Source: Nocardiopsis potens DSM 45234 (GTDB lineage Bacteria > Actinomycetota > Actinomycetes > Streptosporangiales > Streptosporangiaceae). Taken from it: 64,000 nt of DNA. Of this stretch, positions 1 through 10,021 are shown in pieces (positions within the stretch are counted from its first letter, which is position 1; each line of letters opens with the position of its first letter). The DNA is taken from contig NZ_ANBB01000017.1 in assembly GCF_000341105.1 (NCBI RefSeq), positions 33,394 to 97,393 on the forward strand, given 5' to 3'. A program made the translations under genes and the position numbers. A model generated the notes under the pieces. It had not been told where the DNA came from. It saw only the letters and a list, made by a program, of their open reading frames with translations, and did no database searches.

Positions 1-831
1 GCCCCCGGCCAGCTCCAGCAGCAGGTCCTGCGCCTTGGGCCGGCGCTCCGGCTCCTTGGCGAGGGCGCGCGCCACCAGCCGGTCCAGCGGACTGTCCAGG
101 TCGCCGATCTGCGGCTCGGCGAAGAGCACCCGCTTGCCCAGCGTCATCGCGTCGCCGTTGCCGAACGGGTGCGTGCCGCTGCCCGCGAACGCCACCAGGC
201 AGCCCCAGGCGAAGATGTCGGCCGCGGTGGTGACCTTCTCCTCCAGCAGCTGCTCCGGCGCCATCCACCCCGGGCTGCCCATCACGATCCCGGTCTGGGT
301 GTGGTTGGTCGAGGTGTTCATCGCCCGGGCGATGCCGAAGTCGATCACCCGCGGGCCGGACAGCGACAGCAGCACGTTGGCCGGCTTCAGGTCGCGGTGG
401 ACCAGCCCGGTGCGGTGGATCGCGGCGAGCGCCGCGGCCACGCCGAGCGCGAAGCCGTGCAGGGTGCTGGAGTCCAGCGGCCCGTGCTCGGAGATGTGCT
501 CGGCCAGCGCGGTCCCCGCGATGTACTCGGTGACCATGTACGGCCGGTTCTCGAACGTGCCGTGGTCCAGCACCTTGGCGGTGCAGAAGGAGGCCACCCG
601 GCGGGCGTTCTCCATCTCGTCGTGGAACCGGGCCCGGGTGGCCTCGTCGAAGGCCAGCTCCGGGCGGATCACCTTGATCGCTACATGGGCACCCTTCTCA
701 GGGGCGCGGCCGAGGTAGACCGTCCCCATTCCTCCGCTGCCCAGGCGACCGGCCAGCACATAGGGACCGATGGTCGCCGGGTCTCCGGCGGCCAGCGGTT
801 CCAGGTTCTTCGGGAGCCCATCCGACGGCAA
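1..831 (-). CDS. Serine/threonine protein kinase, N-terminal part (cut by window edge)
   Basis: This is the catalytic domain of a Hanks-type Ser/Thr kinase; the C-terminal part lies outside the window, so any membrane segment or sensor domain cannot be judged. On the minus strand the frame shows the glycine loop GSGGMGTVY, the lysine motif VAIKV, the catalytic loop HRDLKPANVLL, the metal-binding DFG as DFGIAR, and an APE motif (WMAPEQL). The chosen start is a TTG at 829-831 because GGGGAGG lies five bases upstream (complement of 837-843) and the kinase fold begins about 20 residues later (IGPYVLAGRLG). It is divergent from ispE, with about 240 bases between them. The substrate is unknown. Confidence 0.88.
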   Translation of the reverse strand, partial: MPSDGLPKNLEPLAAGDPATIGPYVLAGRLGSGGMGTVYLGRAPEKGAHVAIKVIRPELAFDEATRARFHDEMENARRVASFCTAKVLDHGTFENRPYMVTEYIAGTALAEHISEHGPLDSSTLHGFALGVAAALAAIHRTGLVHRDLKPANVLLSLSGPRVIDFGIARAMNTSTNHTQTGIVMGSPGWMAPEQLLEEKVTTAADIFAWGCLVAFAGSGTHPFGNGDAMTLGKRVLFAEPQIGDLDSPLDRLVARALAKEPERRPKAQDLLLELAGG

Positions 832-1068
832 GCGATCCTCCCCGACGGTGTCCAAACTCCGTCTGGCCCCCAAGGTAGCGGGGAATGCGTCCGGATACCC
901 ACCCGCGCAGGCCAGGCGGCCCGCGGTGGAGCGCCTATCGCGGCGCGCGCGGGGCGGGGGGCGTGATCGGGGAACCACCGCCGCGGCACCGGGCGCGCAT
1001 GCGGCACCGGGCGCGTCTCAACGGCGCAGGAGCTCACTGAGGTGGGGTTCCTTTACGATCTAGGACTC

Positions 1069-2007
1069 GTGACCGCTACTCATACCGCTGTGACCGTACG
1101 GGTACCCGCGAAGGTGAACCTCCAGCTAGCGGTGGGGCCGGCGCGCGAAGATGGATACCACGATCTGGTGAACGTCTTCCACGCTGTCTCACTGTTCGAT
1201 GAGGTTACCGTTCGGGAGGCCCGGCCCAGTGCGGGCGGGGGGGCTACCCGCGTCTCGGTCCACGGCGACATCGGATCCCATCTCGACCGGGTGCCGCTCG
1301 GTGAGGACAATCTGGCCGCCAGGGCAGCCCGGCTGGTCGCCCGCGAGGCGGGCCGCCCGGACGCCCCGGTCGACATCCGCATCGGCAAGTCCATCCCGGT
1401 CGCCGGCGGCATGGCCGGCGGCAGCGCCGACGCGGCGGCCGCCCTGGTCGGCTGCGACGCGCTGTGGGGGACCGCCCTGGGCCTGCCCCGGCTGCTGGAG
1501 CTCGCCGCCGACCTCGGCAGCGACGTGCCGTTCGCGCTGCTCGGCGGCACCGCGGTCGGCACCGGCCGGGGCGAGGTGCTCACCCCGCTGGCCTCTCCCG
1601 GCCGGTTCCACTGGGTGTTCGCGCTCTCCGGCGAGGGCCTGTCCACTCCGGCGGTCTTCGCCGAGTACGACCGGCTCCGGCCGGACGCGCCGGAGCCGCA
1701 GGGGGATCCGGCGCTCACCGCCGCCCTGGCCGCGGGGGACGCCCGCGCGCTGGCCGCGGCGCTCGGCAACGACCTGCAGGCCGCGGCGCTCTCGCTCCGG
1801 CCGGACCTGTCCCGGGTGCTGGACGCCGGGCTGGCCGCGGGCGCGCTCGCCGGCCTCGTCTCCGGATCCGGGCCGACCTGCGCCTTCCTCGCCGGCTCGG
1901 CGGAGGAGGCGGCCGCGGTCGCCCGGGCCCTGGACGCGTCCGGGGCCTGCGAGCGCACCGTGACCGCGCACGGCGACGTCCCCGGCGCCCGCCCCGTCCG
2001 GAGCTGA
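1069..2007 (+). CDS. ispE: 4-diphosphocytidyl-2-C-methyl-D-erythritol kinase
   Basis: IspE phosphorylates the 2-hydroxyl of CDP-methylerythritol with ATP in the cytosolic MEP route to isoprenoid precursors. The protein is 312 residues, normal for the family, and has GHMP-kinase signatures: PAKVNLQL near the N-terminus, the ATP loop [15 protein letters not shown], and the C-terminal [10 protein letters not shown] chose the GTG at 1069 because the conserved domain starts a few residues later. A -10-like TACGAT lies at 1054-1059, leaving a leader of only a few bases, which argues against the in-frame GTG at 1042. In many actinomycetes ispE follows the rRNA methylase gene rsmA; here a divergent kinase gene lies upstream. 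A strong palindrome follows at 2026-2063. Confidence 0.95.
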   Translation: MTATHTAVTVRVPAKVNLQLAVGPAREDGYHDLVNVFHAVSLFDEVTVREARPSAGGGATRVSVHGDIGSHLDRVPLGEDNLAARAARLVAREAGRPDAPVDIRIGKSIPVAGGMAGGSADAAAALVGCDALWGTALGLPRLLELAADLGSDVPFALLGGTAVGTGRGEVLTPLASPGRFHWVFALSGEGLSTPAVFAEYDRLRPDAPEPQGDPALTAALAAGDARALAAALGNDLQAAALSLRPDLSRVLDAGLAAGALAGLVSGSGPTCAFLAGSAEEAAAVARALDASGACERTVTAHGDVPGARPVRS

Positions 2008-2025
2008 CCGGGGACGGCCCGCCCT

Positions 2026-2063
2026 CCTCCCCGAAGGCATCGGCGCCGATGCCTTCGGGGAGG
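2026..2063. terminator. Bidirectional terminator between ispE and the SoxR-type gene
   Basis: A perfect inverted repeat of 19 + 19 bases has arms CCTCCCCGAAGGCATCGGC and its exact complement. It lies 18 bases after the ispE stop and 5 bases beyond the convergent regulator stop, so it can end transcription from both sides. There is no T-tract, as is common in high-GC actinomycetes. Confidence 0.8.
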
Positions 2064-2068
2064 GGCGG

Positions 2069-2530
2069 TCAGATGCCGCCCTCGCGGGCCGGCTTCAGGC
2101 CGGGGGCGCCGGGCCCCTTGGCGGCCAGCTCGTCGTCGACGTTGTTCAGGTGGCAGTCCTTGAGCGACAGGCAGCCGCAGCCGATGCACGAGGTCAGCCG
2201 GTCGCGGAGCCGCTGCAGGGCGTCGATGCGGGTGTCCAGCTCGGTGCGCCACTGCTCGGAGAGCCGGGCCCAGTCCGAGACGGTCGGGGTGCGGTTGTCC
2301 GGCAGTGTCTCCAGCGCCTGGTGGATCTGGCCCAGGGAGAGCCCGACCCGCTGCGCGGTGGAGACGAACGCCAGCCTGCGCAGCGTGTTGCGGTGGTAGC
2401 GGCGCTGGTTCCCCGCGGTCCGCTCGGAGAAGATCAGCCCCCGGTCCTCGTAGAAGCGGAGCGTGGTGCGGGCGACGCCGCTGCGCTCGGAGAGCTGGCC
2501 GATGGTGAGGCGCACAGGCAGGTGAGGCAT
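2069..2530 (-). CDS. soxR: SoxR-type [2Fe-2S] redox-sensing MerR-family regulator
   Basis: This 153-residue protein has an N-terminal MerR winged helix (LTIGQLSERSGVARTTLRFY, residues 8-27), a dimerisation helix around 85-112, and the SoxR cluster motif CIGCGCLSLKDC with cysteines at 115, 118, 120 and 126 (C-x2-C-x-C-x5-C). Family members bind one [2Fe-2S] cluster per subunit and switch on promoters with a 19-base spacer when the cluster is oxidised. The gene is divergent from the transketolase pair, and the 75-base gap holds such a promoter (2569-2599). In actinomycetes SoxR usually answers redox-active compounds rather than superoxide alone. I infer the neighbours are its target; this is not demonstrated. 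Confidence 0.9.
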   Translation of the reverse strand: MPHLPVRLTIGQLSERSGVARTTLRFYEDRGLIFSERTAGNQRRYHRNTLRRLAFVSTAQRVGLSLGQIHQALETLPDNRTPTVSDWARLSEQWRTELDTRIDALQRLRDRLTSCIGCGCLSLKDCHLNNVDDELAAKGPGAPGLKPAREGGI

Positions 2531-2568
2531 ATCACATCCAGTCCTCGGGGGTTCTCGGGGCCGGCGAA

Positions 2569-2599
2569 TTGACTTCAAGTTAAGTCTAGGTTCGAGACT
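2569..2599 (+). promoter_or_regulatory. SoxR-type promoter of the transketolase pair
   Basis: A -35 element TTGACT (2569-2574) and a weak -10-like GAGACT (2594-2599) are 19 bases apart, the over-long spacing typical of MerR-family targets. The spacer holds the quasi-palindrome CTTCAAGTTAAG, which resembles the left half of known SoxR boxes. Only six bases separate the -10 from the ATG at 2606, so the transcript would be leaderless. Confidence 0.5.
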
Positions 2600-2605
2600 G
2601 TGGCC

Positions 2606-3286
2606 ATGGCCACCGCAGCATTCAGCCGCTACGCCGATCTCCCGGCACTGATCGGCCTCATGACCGGCGACGAGAAGCACCGTGCCGCATCCGAATCCAC
2701 CCTCGACGTGCTCTGGGTCCTCTACGACCGCATCCTGCGCGTCACCCCGGCCACCGCCGACGACCCCGACCGGGACCGGTTCCTGCTCTCCAAGGGCCAC
2801 GGCCCCATGGCCTACTACGCGATCCTCGCCGCCAAGGGCTTCATCGGCGTCCACGAGCTGCGCGACTGGGCCTCGCACGGCTCCCGCCTGGGCCAGCACC
2901 CCGACGGGGTCCTGGTGCCCGGCGTGGAGATCGGCAGCGGCTCCCTCGGCCACGGCCTCGGCCTGGCCGTCGGCACCGCGCTGGGGCTGCGCGCCCAGGG
3001 CCGCACCGGCCCCCGCACCGTCGTGCTCACCGGCGACGCCGAACTCGACGAGGGCAGCAACCACGAGGCCATCGCGGCCGCCGCCCGGCTCGGCCTGGGC
3101 TCGATCACCGCCGTGGTCGTCGACAACCGGTCCGCCACGCACGGCTGGCCCGGCGGCATCGCCACCCGCTTCCAGACCGAGGGGTGGACCGCCGACACCG
3201 TCTCCGGCCGCGACCACCGCGCCCTGGAGGCCGCCCTGTCCGTGCGCGACCCGGCCGTCCCGCACGCGGTCGTCGCCCGGGTCTGA
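2606..3286 (+). CDS. Transketolase, N-terminal (TPP pyrophosphate-binding) subunit
   Basis: About 226 residues corresponding to the first half of transketolase. Visible features are SKGHGPMAYYAILA, the GSLGHGLGLAVG stretch, and the TPP/Mg2+ motif GDAELDEGSNHEAI. Split transketolases act as a heteromeric pair with the C-terminal subunit encoded just downstream (68 bases later). They transfer two-carbon units between sugar phosphates or feed specialised pathways; the substrate cannot be told from sequence. The ATG at 2606 is preferred over GTG 2600 because it fits a leaderless transcript from the promoter at 2569-2599. The protein is slightly shorter than typical N-subunits (about 270 residues). 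Confidence 0.85.
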   Translation: MATAAFSRYADLPALIGLMTGDEKHRAASESTLDVLWVLYDRILRVTPATADDPDRDRFLLSKGHGPMAYYAILAAKGFIGVHELRDWASHGSRLGQHPDGVLVPGVEIGSGSLGHGLGLAVGTALGLRAQGRTGPRTVVLTGDAELDEGSNHEAIAAAARLGLGSITAVVVDNRSATHGWPGGIATRFQTEGWTADTVSGRDHRALEAALSVRDPAVPHAVVARV

Positions 3287-3354
3287 CCCCCGCCGCCCCG
3301 CACCCGCACCGAGCCCGCTCCGCACGCCGGGCCGGAACCGAAGGAGGAGCCGCC

Positions 3355-4317
3355 ATGTCCATCGCACCCGCCGCCCGCCGCACCGCCGAGGAGCGGCCCG
3401 CCGTCACCCGGCAGCCCATGCGCGAGGCGTTCCTGGAGACCGTCGCCGACGCACTGGACACCGACCCCCGCCTCATGGTGGTCCTCGCCGACATCTCCTC
3501 CGACCGGCTGGACGCCGCCGGGGCCCGCCACCCCGCCCGGGTGGTCAACGTCGGCATCCGCGAGCAGCTGCAGATCGGCGTCGCCGGCGGCCTGGCCCTG
3601 ACCGGCATGCGGCCGGTGGTGCACACCTTCTCCTCGTTCCTCGTCGAGCGCCCGTTCGAGCAGCTCAAGCTCGACCTCGGGCACCAGAACGCCGGCGCCG
3701 TGCTGGGCGGCATCGGCGCCTCCTACGACTACGCGGCCGCCGGGCGCACCCACATGGCCCCCGGCGACGTGGCGCTGCTGGACACCCTCCCCGGCTGGAC
3801 CGTGCACGTGCCCGGGCACGCCGACGAGGCCGCCGCGCTCACCCGGGCCGCCCTCCCCGGCGACGACCGGGTCTACCTCCGGCTCGCCATGTACGGCAAC
3901 GCCGCCGCCCGCCCGACCGGCCCGCACCTGGTCCCGATCCGCACCGGCTCCGCGCGCTCGGCGGGCGTGGTGGTCGCCGTCGGCCCCATGCTCGACCGGG
4001 TCCTCGCCGCCACCGAGGGGCTCGACGTCACCGTCGCCTACACCACCACCCCGCGCCCGTTCGACCGGGCCGGGCTGCACCGCCTCGCGGCCGCCGCGGG
4101 CCACCCCGACGTCCTTATGGTCGAGCCCTACCTGGCCGGCACCTCCGCGCACGAGGCCGCCGCCGCCCTGGAGGACCGCCGGCACCGCCAGCGCTCCCTC
4201 GGCGTCCCCCGCGGCGCCGAACTCCGCCGCTACGGCACGCCCGCCGACCACGACCGCGCCCACGGCCTGGACACCGAGGGCATCGCCAAGGCCGCCCGCG
4301 ACTTCTTCCTGGTCTGA
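3355..4317 (+). CDS. Transketolase, C-terminal (pyrimidine-binding) subunit
   Basis: A 320-residue partner of the preceding gene. It carries the pyrimidine-binding domain with the VNVGIREQLQIGVAGGLAL segment, whose Glu activates the TPP cofactor in the family, followed by a transketolase C-terminal domain (VAVGPMLDRVL, VEPYLAGT). The ATG at 3355 has a strong AAGGAGGAG ribosome site nine bases upstream. The two genes form one transcription unit, probably driven by the SoxR-type promoter. The pair could instead belong to a DXS-like or aminoshikimate-type branch, but no such neighbours are present, so only the general transketolase assignment is safe. Confidence 0.87.
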   Translation: MSIAPAARRTAEERPAVTRQPMREAFLETVADALDTDPRLMVVLADISSDRLDAAGARHPARVVNVGIREQLQIGVAGGLALTGMRPVVHTFSSFLVERPFEQLKLDLGHQNAGAVLGGIGASYDYAAAGRTHMAPGDVALLDTLPGWTVHVPGHADEAAALTRAALPGDDRVYLRLAMYGNAAARPTGPHLVPIRTGSARSAGVVVAVGPMLDRVLAATEGLDVTVAYTTTPRPFDRAGLHRLAAAAGHPDVLMVEPYLAGTSAHEAAAALEDRRHRQRSLGVPRGAELRRYGTPADHDRAHGLDTEGIAKAARDFFLV

Positions 4318-4456
4318 TCCGCCGCACCGAAGCCGCAGGCCACCGCGTGAGCGGGGGTTCCGGCAGGCCGGTGCGGCCCCGGTCGGCGCGCAGCGGCCCG
4401 GCGGCCGGGGGCGGACGGCCGCTCCGGTCCCCGCCAGGCCCCACAATGGGTAGACG

Positions 4457-6238
<1,782 letters not shown>

Positions 6239-6329
6239 CCCCCCGGGGGCGGCAGGCCGGTCCCCCGCACCCCTCCCGCCTCCCGGCCCTGCCGGGCCCG
6301 GGGAGCGCCCCCGGCCGCCCCGGAGGGCC

Positions 6330-6640
6330 GGCCGGTCGGTCGGGCGCGGCGCCTCACGTGGCGGGGGTTCAGGCTGGCGGCGACGGCGCGGGTAGGGCCG
6401 GGGCGGAGGCGGTTGCCCGGGTGTCGGGCCCCACGTGGCGGGGGTTCAGGCTGGCGGCGACGGCGGCGGTGGGGACCGGCCGGTCGGTCGGGCGCGGCGC
6501 CTCGCGGAGCGAAGGTCAAGACGGGCGGCGACGGCGGCGGTAGGGGCGGGGTGCAGGCGTCGCCCGGGTGCGGCGCCTCACGTGGCGGGGGTTCAAGCGG
6601 GCAGCGAGGGGCGGGAGTGGGCGGGGCGCCGGTGAAGGGA
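6330..6640 (+). repeat. Array 1 of a dispersed ~75-base repeat (plus orientation)
   Basis: At least four units start with a GCGCGGCGCC-like core at 6344, 6421 (as GTGTCGGGCC), 6492 and 6568. Spacing alternates 77, 71 and 76 bases, so the true period is a dimer of about 148 bases. Each unit continues with CACGTGGCGGGGGTTCA or an equivalent, then a GGCGGCGACGGCG block; every second unit ends with ACCGGCCGGTCGGTC. The dimer period is not a multiple of three, so open frames through it are not coding. The same units recur inverted at 7140-7425 and direct at 63596-64000. Confidence 0.85.
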
Positions 6641-7139
6641 GGCGAGCCGCTCGCCTGCGCCCACCAAGGAGCCTTATCCCTATATGCCTGGTTTGCGGCG
6701 GGGAACGGGCGGGGGCGAGGGCGCCCTGCGCACCTCCGCAGCACCCCGATTACATCTACCAGCGAGTAGTAAGCCCTGAGGCTCCCGCCGCCCCCTCGCC
6801 GATTACCTAGAGTGGCCAAACAAGGCCTCTCGGAAGAACAAAAGCGACATTCCACCCCCCGCCTTTGCCCTCCCCGGGTTTCGGCCCCTGCATCCCGGCC
6901 TTGCGGGCGGCTCGAACCCCCGATCGCCGGCCCGGTCGGGGTGATTCGGGCCTCTCGGGGGTCGATCCGGGCCGGGATGCGCGCTCAGGAATCACCGGGG
7001 TGCTCTCGCGGTGCGCAGGGCGCCCCGCCTCGCTGTCACCCTGCGTATTCGTCCAGGTCGGAGAAGTGCTGCGGTTTCAAGGGGAGTCGGCCCCGGCGCC
7101 CGGGCGACGTGGGAACGGCGCCCCGCCGCTCCGGCCGCC
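6641..7139. other. Unique island between the two inverted repeat arrays; no gene seen
   Basis: About 500 bases of less GC-skewed sequence separate arrays 1 and 2. It includes locally AT-richer patches around 6670-6690 and 6800-6850. I found no frame with recognisable protein features, no tRNA fold and no convincing promoter. It may hold an unrecognised RNA, but nothing visible supports that. Confidence 0.5.
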
Positions 7140-7425
7140 CCGCCCCGCTCTGCCGCACCTGACCGACCGGCCGGTCCCCACCGCCGCCTTTGCCGCCTGC
7201 TTGAACCCTCACCCCGTGGGGCGCCGTGCCGGACCGACCGGCCGGTGTCCCTGCCTGCCGTCGCTGCCCGTTTGAGCCCCGGCCCTGTGGGGTGCCGCGC
7301 TCGGGCGACCGCCTTCGCCCCGCCCCTACCTCTGCCGTCGCCGCCGTCTTGACCTTCGCTCCGTGGGGCGCCGCGCCCGACCGACCGACCGGCCGGTGCC
7401 CCTCCCCGCCGTCGCCGTCCGGCTG
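7140..7425 (-). repeat. Array 2 of the dispersed ~75-base repeat (minus orientation)
   Basis: On the complementary strand this is the same repeat as array 1. Complement cores of GCGCGGCGCC lie near 7147 (degenerate), 7220, 7291 and 7367, with spacings of about 73, 71 and 76 bases. The ACCGGCCGGTCGGTC-type tail appears three times. Arrays 1 and 2 therefore form large imperfect inverted repeats around the island at 6641-7139. Confidence 0.82.
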
Positions 7426-7527
7426 GATCCCGACCGCCGGCGAGTCGCTCAGGGACAGGTAGTAGCGCTTCTCTGCGCTCGGGGAGCCGCCGGAGCCTGC
7501 TCCGCGGCGCAGCCGGCGCCGCTTCCC

Positions 7528-7591
7528 CGATGATCTTGACGTTGCGGGGGTGTCGGAGCGCTCCGACACCCCCGCAACGTCAAGATCATCG
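7528..7591. terminator. 64-base perfect palindrome downstream of the marR gene
   Basis: Positions 7528-7559 and 7560-7591 are exact complements over 32 bases with no unpaired centre. The arms begin CGATGATCTTGACGTTGCGG and meet at GGAGCGCTCC. It sits 12 bases beyond the marR stop (7604) and would act as its terminator. Its length and perfection go well beyond what termination needs, so it may also be a mobile palindromic repeat. Confidence 0.8.
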
Positions 7592-7603
7592 CCTTGAGGT
7601 GGT

Positions 7604-8092
7604 CTAGCCGTCGAGGGGGGAGAGCACCGAGCGCAGCAGCGCCGCCAGCCGCCGCCGGTCCTTGGCCGGGATCGGCTTCAGCAGTGTCTCCTCGTAGCCC
7701 AGTAGGTCCTCCAGGGCGGCGTCCACCCGGGTCCGGCCCTCGTCGGTGAGGCGCACCAGCACGCCGCGCTTGTCGGCGGGGTCGGGGCGGCGCCGGACCA
7801 GGCCGGCCGCGGCCAGCCGGTCGATGCGGTTGGTCATCGTCCCCGAGGTGACGAGGGTGGCGCGGAGCAGCCGGCCCGGGCTGAGCTCGTAGGGCGCGCC
7901 GGAGCGGCGCAGCTCCGCCAGCACGTCGAACTCCCAGGGCTCCAGGTCGTGCTCGGTGAACACGGTCCGCCGGGCGCGGTCCAGGTGGCGGGAGAGCCGG
8001 GAGACCCGGCTGAGCACCTGCAGCGGCTCCACGTCGAGGTCCGGGCGCTCGGCGCGCCATGCCTCGACCAGACCGTCAACCTCATCGTGCAT
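7604..8092 (-). CDS. MarR-family transcriptional regulator
   Basis: A 162-residue winged-helix repressor: the helical N-terminus with EPWEFDVLAELRRSG leads into the DNA-recognition part LLRATLVTSGTMTNRIDRLA and the wing with the conserved DKRGVLVRLTDEGR (D-x-R-G). Such proteins are small-molecule- or oxidant-responsive dimers. The ATG at 8092 lies just downstream of the palindrome at 8107-8120, so the gene is probably self-repressed. It follows the desaturase-tetR pair on the same strand but is separated from it by tandem repeats. No target gene is adjacent, so its ligand and regulon are unknown. Confidence 0.92.
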   Translation of the reverse strand: MHDEVDGLVEAWRAERPDLDVEPLQVLSRVSRLSRHLDRARRTVFTEHDLEPWEFDVLAELRRSGAPYELSPGRLLRATLVTSGTMTNRIDRLAAAGLVRRRPDPADKRGVLVRLTDEGRTRVDAALEDLLGYEETLLKPIPAKDRRRLAALLRSVLSPLDG

Positions 8093-8106
8093 GAGGACAC
8101 CCTATC

Positions 8107-8120
8107 TCTTGATATCAAGA
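8107..8120. promoter_or_regulatory. MarR-type operator upstream of marR
   Basis: A perfect 14-base palindrome TCTTGATATCAAGA lies 15 bases upstream of the marR start. Related TTGATATCAA-like sites are usual MarR-family operators, so negative autoregulation is likely. Confidence 0.7.
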
Positions 8121-8124
8121 TAGT

Positions 8125-8264
8125 GTCTTCGGTGTCCGGCCTTTGGTCTTCGGTGCCTGGTCTTCGGTGTCCGGCCTTTGGTCTTCGGTGCCTGGTCTTC
8201 GGTGTCCGGCCTTTGGTCTTCGGTGCCCGGTCTTCGGTGTCCGGCCTTTGGTCTTCGGTGCCTG
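8125..8264. repeat. Minisatellite: four tandem copies of a 35-base unit
   Basis: Units start at 8125, 8160, 8195 and 8230 and are identical apart from one base in the third. Each contains GTCTTCGGTG twice, separated by TCCGGCCTTTG, so the unit itself arose by an internal duplication. Thirty-five is not a multiple of three and no gene is evident. The block fills the gap between the tetR stop and the marR promoter. Confidence 0.95.
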
Positions 8265-8298
8265 GTGTTGCATGAGCCTGCCGCGCGGCGCCTCCCGG

Positions 8299-8958
8299 CT
8301 ACTCCGACCTGCGCTTGCGGGAGACCGACTCCAGCCGGGGCCGGGCGTCCAGGTCGGACAGCCCGTTCCAGGCCAGGTTCACCAGGTGCGCCGCCACCAC
8401 CTCGCGCTTGGGCTTGCGCACCTCCAGCCACCACTGGCCGGTCAGGGCCACCATGCCCACCAGCGACTGGGCGTACATCGGGGCCAGCTTCGGGTCGTAC
8501 CCGCGCCGCTTGAACTCCTCGGCCAGGATGTGCTCCACCTGGGTGGCGATGTCGCTGATCAGGCTCGCGAAGCTGCCGGTGCCGGAGGCGGCGTGCGAGT
8601 CGCGGGCCAGGATGCGGAAGCCCTGGCTGCTCTCCTCGATGTACTGCAGCAGGGCCAGCGCCGCGTTCTCGATCTTGCCCCGGGCGTGGTCGGCGGTCAG
8701 CGACTCGCCGACCATGCCCAGCAGCTTCTGCATCTCGCGGTCCACGACGACGGCGTAGATGCCCTCCTTGCCGCCGAAGTGCTCGTAGACCACGGGCTTG
8801 GAGACGCCGGCCCGCGCCGCGATCTCCTCGATCGAGGTCCCATCGAAGCCGCGCTCGGCGAACAGCTCGCGACCGATGCCGAGGAGCTGCTCCCGCCGTT
8901 CCTTGCCGGTCATCCGCTTGCGGCGGGGCCGGGGCTTCTTCTCTCCCACGGCTTCCAT
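8299..8958 (-). CDS. TetR-family regulator paired with the desaturase
   Basis: A 219-residue protein with a basic N-terminus (KKPRPRRKRM), a TetR helix-turn-helix (GTSIEEIAARAGVSKPVVYE, about residues 40-59) and an all-helical ligand domain. It starts 14 bases after the desaturase stop on the same strand, so the two are co-transcribed. In actinobacteria TetR proteins next to acyl desaturases often sense acyl-CoA and tune unsaturation. The double palindrome at 10022-10055, upstream of the desaturase, is the obvious candidate operator; this would make the pair self-regulated. The ligand is inferred. Confidence 0.9.
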   Translation of the reverse strand: MEAVGEKKPRPRRKRMTGKERREQLLGIGRELFAERGFDGTSIEEIAARAGVSKPVVYEHFGGKEGIYAVVVDREMQKLLGMVGESLTADHARGKIENAALALLQYIEESSQGFRILARDSHAASGTGSFASLISDIATQVEHILAEEFKRRGYDPKLAPMYAQSLVGMVALTGQWWLEVRKPKREVVAAHLVNLAWNGLSDLDARPRLESVSRKRRSE

Positions 8959-8972
8959 GATGGTTCCCGACT

Positions 8973-9929
8973 CTAGACGCTCACGCGCTTCGCCGCGAGG
9001 CGCTCGGCGTTGGGCCAGCGGACCTTGGTGGCCCAGCCGAGCTTCTCGAACAGCCAGATGGTGCGGGCGGAGATGTCGACCTGGCCCTTGAGCACGCCGT
9101 GCCGGGCGCAGGTGGGGTCGGCGTGGTGCAGGTTGTGCCAGGACTCGCCGAAGCAGGGGATGGCCAGCCACCACACGTTCCGGGACCGGTCCCGGACCTC
9201 GAAGTTCTCCTCGCCGATGGTGTGGCAGATCGAGTTCACCGACCAGGTCACGTGGTGCAGCAGCGCGACCCGGACCAGACCGCCCCAGAAGAACGCGGTG
9301 AACGCGCCCCACCAGGACATCGTCACCAGGCCGCCGATCGCGGCCGGGGCCAGCAGCGAGAACAGCACCAGCGGGATGAACATCCGGTCGACCCGGACCA
9401 CGTCCTTGTCCTTGAGCAGGTCCGGGGTGAACCGCTTCGGCGAGGTCTTCTCCTCGCTGAGGAACATCCAGGCCATGTGCGCGTAGAACAGGCCCTTGGC
9501 GACCGAGCGCCAGTCGTCGCCGAAGCGCCACGGCGAGTGCGGGTCGCCCTCGTGGTCGGCGTACTTGTGGTGCCGGCGGTGGTCGGCCACCCACTTGATC
9601 ACGCTGCCCTCGATGGCCAGGCTGCCCGCGACCGCGAGGGCGATGCGCAGCGGCCGGTTGGCCTTGAACGAGCCGTGCGTGAAGTGGCGGTGGAAGCCGA
9701 CGGTGATGCCGAGTCCGCCGATCACGTAGAAGACCGCGCCGATGATGATGTCGGTCCAGGTCAGCCCCCACCCCCAGGCGAAGGGCACCGCGGCCACCAG
9801 GGCCAGCAGCGGGACCAGGACGAAGAAGAAGACGGTGATCCGCTGCGCCTTGCTGGCGCCTTCCGGATCGAGCTCGGGCTCGGGGGCGCGCTTCGCGGCC
9901 GCGGGCGAGCCTTCGGTCACTGCGGTCAT
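8973..9929 (-). CDS. Membrane acyl-CoA/acyl-lipid desaturase
   Basis: An integral-membrane di-iron desaturase of 318 residues. The three histidine boxes are present: HRHFTH (H-x4-H), HRRHH (H-x2-HH) and HNLHH (H-x2-HH). Hydrophobic segments include ITVFFFVLVPLLALVAAVPF and IIIGAVFYVIGGLGITVGF. The family introduces a cis double bond, usually delta-9, into saturated acyl chains using O2 and an electron donor. The start at 9929 (MTAVTEG) is preferred over an upstream in-frame ATG at 9983 because the extra residues look non-coding. It heads an operon with the tetR gene; a tandem palindromic operator lies about 95-125 bases upstream. Confidence 0.92.
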   Translation of the reverse strand: MTAVTEGSPAAAKRAPEPELDPEGASKAQRITVFFFVLVPLLALVAAVPFAWGWGLTWTDIIIGAVFYVIGGLGITVGFHRHFTHGSFKANRPLRIALAVAGSLAIEGSVIKWVADHRRHHKYADHEGDPHSPWRFGDDWRSVAKGLFYAHMAWMFLSEEKTSPKRFTPDLLKDKDVVRVDRMFIPLVLFSLLAPAAIGGLVTMSWWGAFTAFFWGGLVRVALLHHVTWSVNSICHTIGEENFEVRDRSRNVWWLAIPCFGESWHNLHHADPTCARHGVLKGQVDISARTIWLFEKLGWATKVRWPNAERLAAKRVSV

Positions 9930-10021
9930 GAGTCCATCCAGCTGTCTCGATGTCACGGCCGTGCGACCCGGAGGGGTGTGCACGCGCGGAAACCGCTCCC
10001 GCCACCCGTACCGCCCGGCTT

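Noticed and set aside
6413..6810. Open frames through repeat array 1 that look like Gly/Arg-rich proteins
   Set aside because: The repeat period (about 148) is not a multiple of three, so repeated peptides in one frame are an accident of overlapping windows; no ribosome site is present.
8125..8264. The 35-base units as a CRISPR array
   Set aside because: The units are contiguous with no unique spacers, and the repeat lacks a terminal hairpin.
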